From an uncultured Verrucomicrobiota bacterium (GTDB lineage Bacteria; Verrucomicrobiota; Kiritimatiellia; CAIQIC01; Lenti-01), in contig CALKWZ010000027.1 in assembly GCA_938003985.1 (NCBI GenBank), positions 1 through 64,000 of the forward strand: a stretch of DNA of 64,000 nt, in the 5' to 3' direction. Both the position numbers and the translations under genes were made by a program. The notes beneath the pieces are model-generated. The model searched no databases. It was given only the letters and a program-made list of their open reading frames with translations, and was not told the origin of the DNA. Positions 52,593-62,600 of the stretch are shown one piece after another. The first letter of the stretch is position 1. Each line of letters starts with the position of its first letter.

Positions 52593-54013
52593 CGCCCGGG
52601 AGTTCCACGCCGGTTTTCTGGGGCCGGAAGCCGTCGGTTTCCGCCTGCCGCGAGGGCGACAACCTCATCCTGTTCGATCCCGATCGCGCCCGCGAAAAAG
52701 TCGTCAACCGCGCCGGGGCCGCCATCTGGGCGGCCATGGACGGCGCGGCGCGGGCGGAAGACCTCGCCGCGGCGCTGGCCCGGCGCTACGAAATCGCCCC
52801 GACGGACGACGTCCGCGCCGATGCCCGCGCGTTCGCGGAAGAATTGATCCGCGACGGGTTCGCCGAGGCGGCGTCCGCGCCGCGTCCGGCGCCGCTGGCG
52901 GCGGAAGACTATTCCTGGCTGCACGAAGCGCCGCGCGCGCTGGATTTGTCCCTGACCGGCCGTTGCAACCTGCGCTGCGCCTATTGCTTCTACGCCGACG
53001 AAATGGTCGGACGCCGCGACCTGCCGGCGGACCGCTGGCTGGCGTTTTTCAAGGAATTGGAAAGCCTGGCCGTGCGCCGCCTGACGCTCAGCGGCGGCGA
53101 GCTGTTCATGCGGCCGGATGTGTGGGAACTGCTCGACGGAATCGTCGCGGCGCGCATGCGCTTCACGATCCTGACCAACGGGACGCTGCTGACGGACGAC
53201 GTCTTGGCGCAACTGGGCCAGGCGCAGCGGCGCCGGCGGCTGGACGCGGTCCAGGTGTCCATCGACGGCTCGCGGGCGGAAATCCACGATGCGTCGCGCG
53301 GCAAAGGCAGTTTCGAGAAGGCCATCCGCGGGCTGCGGCTTCTGACGGCGGCCGGTTTTCCCGCAACGGCCCGCGTGACGGTCAACCGGCACAACGTCGG
53401 CGACCTGGAGCGCACGTTCCGGCTGCTGCTGGACGAAATCGGCTTGGCGCGGGTCGGCACGAACGACGCGATGCCGATGGGCACCGGCTGCGCGCGGCGG
53501 GAGGACATCGTGCTGCTGCCGGAGCAACGGCCGGAAGCGATGCGCACGTTGGTCCGGCTCGAGCAGGAATATCCCGGCCGCATCCAGGCCTCCGCGGGTT
53601 CGCTGGCCCTGTGGCACATGTTCCGGGAGATGGAGGAAGCCCAGGCCACCGGCCGCAAGACGCGCCGCTGGAAAATGGGCTGCCTGTCGTCGTGCGGGTG
53701 CATGTTCGCGAAGCTGGCGGTGCACCACGACGGCATGATCGTGCCGTGCAACATGCTGGCGGCAGCCGCGCTGGGCACCATCGGCGAAACGCCGCTCCGC
53801 AGCATCTGGCAGGACCATCCGCTGTTGAAGGAAATGCGCACGCGGGGCCAGATCCCGATGGATCAGGTGCCCGGCTGCGCGGGGTGCGAATGGGCGCCGT
53901 TTTGCAGCGGCGGCTGCCCGGCGGCGGAATACACCCGGACCGGCGAGATGGACGTGGCCAATCCGGAGTGCTGCTACCGGCGGTTTCTCGAGGAATGCGG
54001 GAGTCTGCCGTGA
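52589..54013 (+). CDS. Radical SAM/SPASM enzyme with N-terminal PqqD-like domain
   Basis: 474 residues. Residues 8-95 are a PqqD-like peptide-recognition domain (LILFDPDRAREKVVNRAGAAI). The radical SAM core has Cys126, 130 and 133 in GRCNLRCAYCFY, then LTLSGGELFM and VQVSIDGS. The SPASM end has Cys387, then GCAGCEWAPFCSGGCP (430-443) and PECCYRR, enough to hold two auxiliary FeS clusters. Such enzymes modify ribosomal peptides or proteins. It starts 4 bp inside the dehydratase gene and couples by GTGA to the next gene. I infer membership of a Scm-like cassette from order and domains. Confidence 0.88.
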   Translation: MTPGSSTPVFWGRKPSVSACREGDNLILFDPDRAREKVVNRAGAAIWAAMDGAARAEDLAAALARRYEIAPTDDVRADARAFAEELIRDGFAEAASAPRPAPLAAEDYSWLHEAPRALDLSLTGRCNLRCAYCFYADEMVGRRDLPADRWLAFFKELESLAVRRLTLSGGELFMRPDVWELLDGIVAARMRFTILTNGTLLTDDVLAQLGQAQRRRRLDAVQVSIDGSRAEIHDASRGKGSFEKAIRGLRLLTAAGFPATARVTVNRHNVGDLERTFRLLLDEIGLARVGTNDAMPMGTGCARREDIVLLPEQRPEAMRTLVRLEQEYPGRIQASAGSLALWHMFREMEEAQATGRKTRRWKMGCLSSCGCMFAKLAVHHDGMIVPCNMLAAAALGTIGETPLRSIWQDHPLLKEMRTRGQIPMDQVPGCAGCEWAPFCSGGCPAAEYTRTGEMDVANPECCYRRFLEECGSLP

Positions 54014-54579
54014 GCGCAACTTCCGCTTTGCGCTACGCGCTGCGGAACGACGTCGCCGTCGAGGACTTCGGCGAACGGGCGCTGGTGCTGCGGTGCGACG
54101 CGCTGGAGATGCGCGAAGTCAACGCGGCCGGGCGGAACATCCTGGCGCTTCTTGACGGGGAACGCACGGTGGCGGATATTGCCGGGGCGGCGGAAATGGC
54201 GGCCGCCGACGTGGCCGCGGCGCTGCGGGAGATGGAGCGGCACGGCATCGTGCGGCAAGTGGCGGCATTGAGCAAGGAAAGGCCCGGCGACGTGAACGAG
54301 GCGAAATATCTGGCGGATCCCGACGTGTCGTTCCGGCCCGAGGACGACGACGGCGGCATCTTGTACAACGCGGAAACCGATCTGCTGGAAGTCATCAATC
54401 CGACGGCGGCCGAAATCTGGAAGTTCCTGGCGGCGCCGCGCACGCCGGCCGAGGTGGTCGCGCATCTGCTCGACGTCTGCGACGGCGCGGACCGGGAGCA
54501 GGTCGCGCGGGACGTGCGGGATTTCCTGGAGTCCATGCGGACCAAGGGCTTCGTCGGCACGGTCGCGGAGCCGGCATGA
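54010..54579 (+). CDS. Tandem PqqD-like (RRE) protein
   Basis: 189 residues from GTG. Two PqqD-like modules: residues 8-83 (LVLRCDALEMREVNAAGRNIL, ...VADIAGAAEMAAADVAAAL) and 98-185 (ILYNAETDLLEVINPTAAEIW...VAHLLDVCD). The spacing of the N...A-x-x-I/L motif and the winged-helix half is that of RRE domains, which hand a precursor leader to its modifying enzyme. A two-domain RRE is less common than a single one. It lies between two radical SAM enzymes, as ScmD does. Confidence 0.78.
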   Translation: MSATSALRYALRNDVAVEDFGERALVLRCDALEMREVNAAGRNILALLDGERTVADIAGAAEMAAADVAAALREMERHGIVRQVAALSKERPGDVNEAKYLADPDVSFRPEDDDGGILYNAETDLLEVINPTAAEIWKFLAAPRTPAEVVAHLLDVCDGADREQVARDVRDFLESMRTKGFVGTVAEPA

Positions 54580-55754
54580 CGGAACCGCGCGACACCTGCG
54601 ACGGTCTGGACGGGCGGACCGCGGCCGGCCCGGTCGTCGCCATGGCGCCGGACGTGCCGGCCTTGCGGACCTTCTATCTCTACCTGTCCGCCGGCTGCAA
54701 TCTGCATTGCCGGCACTGCTGGATCACCCCGACGTTCGTGCAGGGCCGGCCGGTCCCGGCCGAATGCCTCGATTTCGGCCTGCTGAAAAGCGCGGTGGCG
54801 GAAGCCAAGCCGCTGGGGCTGGCGTCCGCCAAATTGACGGGCGGCGAACCGGCGCTGCATCCGGAATTCCGCAAGATCGTCGATTTCCTGACGGCGGAAG
54901 GCTTGGAACTTTCCATGGAGACCAACGCCACGCTGATCGACCGCGGGCTGGCGGCGCATCTGGTTTCCCGGACGAACCTGCGGCGGGTCGCGGTGAGCCT
55001 GGACAGTTCCGTGCCGGAGGAACACGACCGGTTCCGGGGGCTGCGGGGCGCGTTTGCGGCCGCGGTGGCGGGCATCGGGCATTTCACGGCGGCCGGGCTG
55101 CGGCCGCAGATCATCATGTCGGTCTATCGCGGCAACCTGAACCAGATCGAAGGCCTGATCGAGCTGGCGATCCGCCTTGGCGCGGGCGCGGTGAAGTTCA
55201 ATCCGGTGACGCAATCGGGCCGCGGCGCGGACCTGCACCGGCAGGGCCAGGGACTGGATTTCGACGAGTGGCTGGCGCTGATCCACCGCATCAAGGGGCC
55301 GCTGCAGGACCGCTATCCGCAGATCCATCTGGGGGCGATGGTGCCGCCGGCGATGTCGAGCGTCAAAGAGCTGTTGCGCTACGGCGGGGAGGGCGCGGGC
55401 TGCCACGTGCGCCACATCCTGGGCATCCTCGGCACGGGCGAGATGGCCCTGTGCGGCATCGGCCGGAACGTGCCGGAGCTTTGCTTCGGGCAACTGGGCC
55501 GGGACCGCCTGCGCGACGTCTGGATGCGCCATCCGGTGCTGGTCCAGATGCGCAAGGATCTGGAAGGGCCGTATCCGGGCATTTGCGGCGATTGCCTGCA
55601 TGCCGGCCGGTGCATGACCCATTGCCTGGCGCAGAATTTCGAGGCCAACGGCAAGTTGGTGTCGCCGTCGCCGCTGTGCGCGGAGGCGGAGCGGCGCGGC
55701 GTTTTTCCGCCGACGCGGCGAATCTCATGGAACGGAGTTTCGGCGGAGGGATGA
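54576..55754 (+). CDS. Radical SAM/SPASM enzyme (ScmF-like)
   Basis: 392 residues. The radical SAM Cys41, 45 and 48 lie in AGCNLHCRHCWITP; AKLTGGEPALHPEF and RRVAVSLDSS follow. A C-terminal SPASM-like part has GAGCHVRHILGILGTGEMAL then CGIGRNVPELCFG and CGDCLHAGRCMTHCLAQN, several Cys for auxiliary clusters. There is no N-terminal PqqD domain here, unlike the gene at 52589; the separate tandem RRE protein can supply it. It starts at the RRE stop codon (ATGA). Confidence 0.86.
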   Translation: MTEPRDTCDGLDGRTAAGPVVAMAPDVPALRTFYLYLSAGCNLHCRHCWITPTFVQGRPVPAECLDFGLLKSAVAEAKPLGLASAKLTGGEPALHPEFRKIVDFLTAEGLELSMETNATLIDRGLAAHLVSRTNLRRVAVSLDSSVPEEHDRFRGLRGAFAAAVAGIGHFTAAGLRPQIIMSVYRGNLNQIEGLIELAIRLGAGAVKFNPVTQSGRGADLHRQGQGLDFDEWLALIHRIKGPLQDRYPQIHLGAMVPPAMSSVKELLRYGGEGAGCHVRHILGILGTGEMALCGIGRNVPELCFGQLGRDRLRDVWMRHPVLVQMRKDLEGPYPGICGDCLHAGRCMTHCLAQNFEANGKLVSPSPLCAEAERRGVFPPTRRISWNGVSAEG

Positions 55755-56332
55755 CCGCCGCCGTTCCAGACGGGCTGTTTCTCCATGCCTCCGCGGTGGC
55801 AACCGAGAGCGGCGCCGTGCTGTTTCTCGGGCATTCCACGGCCGGAAAAAGCACCATTGCCCGGAAACTGGGCGCCGAGCGGCCGGTGTTGGCCGACGAT
55901 TCCGTGTTTGCCGGACCGGATGCCGCCGGCGTTTGGCGGGTGGTCGATGGGGGCTTCCGTTTTGACCGCGGCTGGGGGCTGGACGAATGGCAAGCCGACG
56001 TCCGGCGGCGATTCCTGGAGGGGCGGGGGCTGCCCGTCCGGAAATGTTTCCGCATCCACCAAGCCTCCGCCGTGCGAATGGAGCCGATGCCGCCTTGGGA
56101 ACTGGGGAAGCATCTGATGGATGCGGCGATGGAAATCGACGTGCAGCGGAAATTCGGTCCAAAACCGTCAGAAAACCCATCGGAACTGGCGGCATGGCAT
56201 GAAATAATGTCAAAGCGTCGCCAGTGGTTCCGCCAAGTCGCCGAACTGGCCCGCAACTGCCCCGGATGGCATCTTTGGTTCGCCAAAGAAACTTCGCCGC
56301 GCGAGCTGCTGGATTGCATCCAAAAAGCCTGA
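55751..56332 (+). CDS. HPr kinase-like P-loop protein
   Basis: 193 residues. LHASAVATESGAVLFLGHST then AGKSTIARKL: the P-loop is GHSTAGKST at 27-35, in the context of HPr kinase/phosphorylase C-terminal domains. LADDSVFAG is the acidic segment that follows in that family. It is about 100 residues shorter than full HprK and lacks the N-terminal domain. HprK-like proteins accompany PqqD/radical SAM cassettes, where their substrate is not known. It starts 4 bp inside the ScmF-like gene. It is the last gene before the AT-rich gap. Confidence 0.75.
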   Translation: MTAAVPDGLFLHASAVATESGAVLFLGHSTAGKSTIARKLGAERPVLADDSVFAGPDAAGVWRVVDGGFRFDRGWGLDEWQADVRRRFLEGRGLPVRKCFRIHQASAVRMEPMPPWELGKHLMDAAMEIDVQRKFGPKPSENPSELAAWHEIMSKRRQWFRQVAELARNCPGWHLWFAKETSPRELLDCIQKA

Positions 56333-56671
56333 AAACGGCCATAAATCTGTCCGAAGCGACAGAATATCACCAAAATGAGCCGAAAAACGGTCGCAAAACA
56401 TCGATTTCGGCAAAATAGCGCATAAAAATAAGCCAAAAATGATCAGAAATGGTCATTTCATCGTCTGAAAACGGCATTTCGCGCTCCAAACGGCCTATTT
56501 ATCGGAATGCGCTAATATTTAGCATCGAAAATACTGAAAAATAATCATATCATAACAAATATATAATCCATATTTAACCGTACACGATTTGCGCACAAAA
56601 TGGGAGGAGAATACACTGCGCCTATAAGTTGAAAGGAATTCGTCGTCCTGACGTCGGGATGTGCGGGGTAG
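56333..56671 (+). other. AT-rich intergenic island upstream of the giant surface protein
   Basis: This 339-bp gap is far more AT-rich than any other part of the window. I see an AAATGATC-AGAAAT-GGTCATTT hairpin (56437-56458, 8-bp stem with one wobble, no T-tract) and a perfect TATAAT at 56562-56567, with no good -35. No credible short peptide gene was found that would act as a precursor for the radical SAM cassette. It is probably the end of the EPS transcript and the promoter region for the next gene. Confidence 0.6.
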
Positions 56672-59600
56672 ATGAAAAAACGTTCCACATTTCGATTCGG
56701 GCGACGGGCGTGGGCCGCCGTCTGCGCGGCGTTGGCATGGGCGGCGCCGGTTTGGGGGGCTAATCCGGACGGCGACCTGCGCGTCGAGATCGTCACGGCC
56801 TACAATCTGGTGGTGGATTCCAACGCGGAATCGCCGTCCACCTACGCGCCGAAATCGGCCTACATCGGGGCGAAATTCTGCAACGACGGCACCGAGCCGC
56901 TGACGAACGTCTGGGCCTACATCGGCGATCTGGATGCGGGCACGCCGGGGACCTATCCGAGCCGGACGCATGCCCCGCTGGTCGGGCCGCTGCCGGGCGG
57001 CAAGTTCGCGCTGACCCACGAGGGCGGCACGATGGGCGCGAACGACGCCACCCGGTACATCGGTACGATCCAGCCGGGCGAATGCATTACGGTGTACTGG
57101 CTGGTCAGCTACCCGCAGCTCGACGCCAACGGCGACGCGGTCTGGGGCCCCAGCATCAAGCCCGAGGACGATTTGTGGCTGGAATACGACGTCTGGGCCA
57201 CGGCCCGGGACGGCGGCGCCTATCTGCAGGCCGACGACTCGCGCACGCTGACGTGCCGCAACGAAATTTCCGCCATGGCCAACAAGATCTGGCCCAACGG
57301 CGCCAACAAGGTGCCGCAGGAATACCAGGACCTGCTGAACCAGTACGCGCCGCTGTGGACGAACACCTCGGCGACCGCGGAGCCCGGCGCCATCCTGCGC
57401 ACGGAAGGCATCTGGTACGACCTGGGCAACGTCGGCGACGGCTTCGACAACGACGGCGACCTGGTGCCGGACCGCAACGCGTGGCTCCAGCCCGTTGGCG
57501 ATCCGGACCTGTTCGACCCGTCCTGCTTCCGCCTCGTCCGCACCTACGTGATGGTGATCGTGAAGCTCAACGACGGCACCGAGCAGGTGATCCTCGCGGA
57601 AGACCAGCTCTATTTCACGCAGATCCCGGCCAACAACCGCGGGGCAGTGGGCTACGTGATGTACGAATTCATGGCCATCGGGTCGGGCTGCGTCAGCACC
57701 CTGACGCCGTACCAGGAAGTGGCCTCGGGCTTCGACAACGAGAAATTCAACGGCGACTACGGCGCGCCGGGCCAGACCCTGACCGGCGGCACGTCGCTGC
57801 TGGCCATCGCGAAATCGGCCGACCCGATCGTGACGCGTCCGGGGAGCAACATCGCCTACACGGTGACCTACACGAACTCGGGCCCGGATCCGTCCGGGCG
57901 GCCGGACATCGGCCTGCCGGTGGTGCTCCAGGATGCCATTCCCACGGGCACGCTCTACGTCGCGGGCAGCGCGACGGCCGCCAACGTCCTGCCGTCCGGC
58001 GTGGGCAGCTACACGGTCTACTACTCGACCAACCACGGACTGACCTGGTCCCCGACGGAGCCGGCCGTCGCCACGAACGTGACCGACGTGCAGTGGTGGC
58101 TGAGCGATCCGCTGCCGCCCGGCGGAACCGGCACCGTGAAGTTTTCCGTCACGGTCAAGAACCCTTGGCCATTCCCGAGCCCGATCGTGCCCAACACGGC
58201 GGGGCTGAGCTTCGGCAACACGACGCCCTTCCTGTGGGCGCACGCGCAGACGCTGCTGCTGGGCAACAACGCCCTCGGCGATCTGGTCTGGCGCGACGAC
58301 GGCGCGGGCGGCGGCTATCTGGGCAACCAGCGGCAGGAGGGCGGCGAAACGGGCATCACCGGCGTGACGGTGCGCGTGTACTACGACGCCAACGGCGACG
58401 GCGTCGTCGGCGCGGGCGATTACTTGGTTTCCTCGACGAACACGGGGGTGAACGGCCTCTACGGCGTCACCAACCTGCCGGACGGCACGTTCGTCGTGGC
58501 GGTCGAAACCACCAATTCGAACGTGCCCTACGGCTACACGCCGACCACGCCGACCCGGTGGTCCATCGCGCTCGATCCCGCGCGCACCAACGTCAACGGC
58601 GTCGTGAACCTGACGGCCGATTTCGGCTTCGCGCCGGCCTTGACCTTGGTCAAGACCCACGTCAGCACCAACGCCGTCCGCGAAGGGCAGCTGATCAGCT
58701 ACAACCTGACGGTTTCCAACAACCTGCCCGGCAACGGCACGGGCGGGGCCATGCCGGCGACCTATCTGGCCTGGGCGTCGGCCGGTTCGGGCGACCCCGC
58801 CGAATGGCATGGCTTCGGGAACACTTTCACGCCGCCAGGGCCGGACGGAATCTACACCACCAACCATTTCGACAATGCGGCGAAACAACTGGTCCTGTCG
58901 AACTTCGTGATGGGCGTGCAGAACGGCAGCATCTCCAACGTGAAGCTGGTGATGCCGATCGTGATGGCGCCACCCATCGGCACGGACGACGAACTGACGA
59001 TCGACATCGCCCGGAGATCGCCCGCCACGACCATTTTCTCGAAGGTCTACTTGGCCACGAACTTGGTCAGCGGCACTTGGACGATCCCCCTGACGGGCAC
59101 CTTTGCGTGGGCGTGGGCGGATTTCGCCACGAACTATACCGTGAGGCTGGCCGGAAAAAAGAATTCGGGCGGCGCGGCCGGCGGCGGCATCCGGATCGAT
59201 TGCGTGGGCTTCCGGATCACGGGCACGGAAACGACGCTGGCGGCGAGCGCGACCACGACGCTGAATCCGGTGCCGCTGACGGATCGCTACGACCCGGCCA
59301 AACTGCTGTACGTCGGCGCCCAGCCGCCGGCGACGAGCGTCTCGACCAACGGCGGGTTGGGCACGCTGTACTGGAACAACGTCGGGCCGATCTATCCCGG
59401 CGGCACGTCGACGGTGGCGGTGACCTTCAAGCTGCTGGAACCGCCCGGCAACACCAACACGCTGACGACGAACACCGTCTGGACGACCAACTCCTACTTC
59501 CAGGGCGGGGCGCACGCCAACAACGCCACGAGCAGCGTGGTCGTCACGCAGTTCCCGGCCGCGACGGTCGGCGACTACGTCTGGCGCGACCTGAACGGCG

Positions 59601-62600
59601 ACGGCCTCCAGAACGAAACCAACATGGGCATCGCCAACGTGGCGGTGTCCATCACGCCGCCGGCGGGCATCGATCTGGGGCGCGGCGCGGGCCTGGCGAT
59701 CACCAACTGGACTTCCACGAACGGCTACTACCTGTTCGAGTCGATCCCCGCGACGGGCGTCTACACGGTGCGCGTGGCGACGGCGACGCTGCCCTCCGCA
59801 TCGTTCACGAACACCTACGACGAACGCGGAACCTACGACAGCACGGCGGCCATCTTCCTGGACATCTACGCCAACGGCACGAACAACCTCCACCTGACGA
59901 CGGACTTCGGCTACCGCCTGCCCAGCGTGATCGAAGGCACGATCTGGCACGACTACGATCGCGGCCGGGAAACCTATCGCGAAGCCGGCGAGGACTGGAT
60001 GACCAACGTGACGGTCTATCTCTGCGCCAGCCCGTCGCCGTGCGGTCCGGGCGCGTCCATCGCCACGAACGTCACGACCACCAACGGCTATTTCCGCTTC
60101 ACCGGCAATTTCAACGGCACCTACACGGTCTACGTCGCGACGAACACCGGCATGCTCGGCACCGGCTCGTGGAAAATATCGTGGGACTCGAACGGCACGA
60201 ACACGCCGAACTACGACAACCAAGTGACGGTTCCGCTCGGCGGGCTGGGGCGGGCGGACTTCAGCTACTTCCGCACCGGGCCCTACCGCATCGGCGACAC
60301 GCTGTTCTGGGACTGGAACACCAACGGCGTGCAGGACGTCGCGTCCGAAGGCGGCATCTCCAACGTCACCGTGCGGCTCTACGAAGACGCCAACGGCGAC
60401 GGGACGGTGGACACCAACGCCGACGCCTTCATCGCGTCGACGGTCACCGGCACCAACGGCTACTACGTCTTCACCAACCTGTTCGCGACGAACACCTACC
60501 TGGTGATCGTGGACCGGCAGGATCCCGACCTGCCGGCCACCGCCATCGTGACGGCGGACCCCTGGGGCGCGAAGGACGGCCGCAGCGTGGTCACGCTCGT
60601 CAACGCCGACAACCTGGACCAGGATTTCGGCTTCTGGCTTGCCGGGAACGGCGCGATCGGCGACACGGTGTGGCGCGACGTGAATGCCGACGGCGTCCAA
60701 GGCGGCGCGCAGGAGTCGGGCATCTCCAACGTGCTGGTCACCCTGTATTTCAACGGCGATGGCGCCTACCGGCCGCTGCGGACCACGAACACCAGCGCCA
60801 CCGGGTACTATCTGTTCGGTTCCCTGCCGGACGGCAAATACCGGGTGACGGTGGACGCGGCGGATGCCGACCTGCCGGTCGACGCCTTGGGCAACGTCTG
60901 GCATGCGACCACGGCCACTTCCTACGACGTGACGATCAGCGGCGGCAACGTCTACCTGGACGCCGATTTCGGATTCGCCCCCTACGGCGCCATCGGCGAC
61001 ACGGTCTTCTGGGACGTCAACCGCAACGGCACCCAGGATGCCGAACCCGGCGTGCCGGGCGCGACCGTGCAGCTGTGCGCGGATGCCAACCACAACGGGG
61101 TTTACGACGCCGGGGAGACGGTGCTGGAAAGCGCCGTCACGGATGCCGCCGGCAAGTATCTGTTCGACCAGTTGTTGCCCGGTTACTATGCGGTGCGGGT
61201 CGTGACGTCCAGCGGACCGCTGGCGGGGGCGGACCAGACCGCCGATCCCCAGTCGGACGGCCTGACCTGCAGCGATCCGGATTTGACCGTGCCTTGCGAC
61301 GACCAGTGCGGCTGGAACCTGATGCCCGGCCAGATTTTCCTGGGCGCGGACTTCGGCTACGCGCCGACGGGCGTCATCGGCGATACGCTCTGGATCGACG
61401 TCAACGACAACGGCGTGCGCGACGCCGGCGAACCCGGCATTCCGTACGTCTCGGTGATCCTGTACTCCAACGGGGTGGCCATCGCCACCAACGCGACCGA
61501 CGCGGACGGTCTCTACGGCTTCAGCGGCCTGGTGGACTTCTCCAACTACGGCGTGCGGGCGGCGACCAACGACGCCGATTTCCCGGCCGGACTGACCAAC
61601 ACCTGGACGGCGGACGGGACCTTCGACAACTACACGACGAACATCGTGATGTCCGGCGGCGCCGTGGCGTCCATCGGCGGCTATCCCTGCACGGATTGCG
61701 ACCTGAACGTCGATTTCGGCTACCGCTATGCGGGCAACAACAGCCTGAGCGGCACGATCGGGCTCGACGCGACGCCGTACGACGGCTTGATGAACGGCCT
61801 GAATCCGTCCGGCCCGGGCGCCGGCGAATCGCCCTATGCCGGCGTGCCCGTCACGCTGTACCTGTGGAACGACGACGGCGACGGCGTCATCGAAGCCGGC
61901 GAGACCGCGCAGCTCGGCACGACGACCACCGCCGCGAACGGCGACTACGCTTTCGCGGGACTGCCCAACGGCGACGGCAACGACAAGTACGTCGTGGCCA
62001 GTCCCGCGCCCGAAAGCTTCCTGACGCTCACGACCACCAACGGTTCCATCGCGGGCGTGGCGGTCTTTTCGACGACCAACCTCCAAGGCTACGCCGTTTC
62101 CGCGCGGCTGGCGGTGAACGTCGCGCCGACGATCACGAACATGGACTTCGCCTATGCCTCCCAGAAATCCTACGACTACGGCGATCTGCCGGAGAGCTAC
62201 AAGACGCTGGTCCCCGACGGCGCGCGCCACGTTTTGGCGACCGTGCCGAATCTGTACCTGGGCGCCGGCGTCGATGCGGAAGGCAACGGCCAGCCTTCGG
62301 CCGGCGCCGACGGCGACGACTTGGCCGGCACGGACGACGAAAACGGCGTGGTGCAGATCGTCGATTCCGTCTGGCGGACGGGTTCCGCCGGCGGTTCCGT
62401 CGCGGTGACGGTGGGGGCGGGCAGCGGCTGGCTGCTGGGCTATATCGATTTCAACCGCGACGGCGATTTCGTCGATGCGGGCGAAATGGTCGCCAATGTC
62501 GCGGTTTCCAACACGGGCGGCAACGGGGCGGGCGTCTACACGAATTCGTTCGCGGTGCCCGCCGGCACCTTCTCCACGACCAGTTCCACGCCGCTCTACG

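Noticed and set aside
56224..56418. 64-residue frame as radical SAM precursor
   Set aside because: It overlaps the end of the HprK-like gene in another frame, lacks a ribosome-binding site and has shadow composition.
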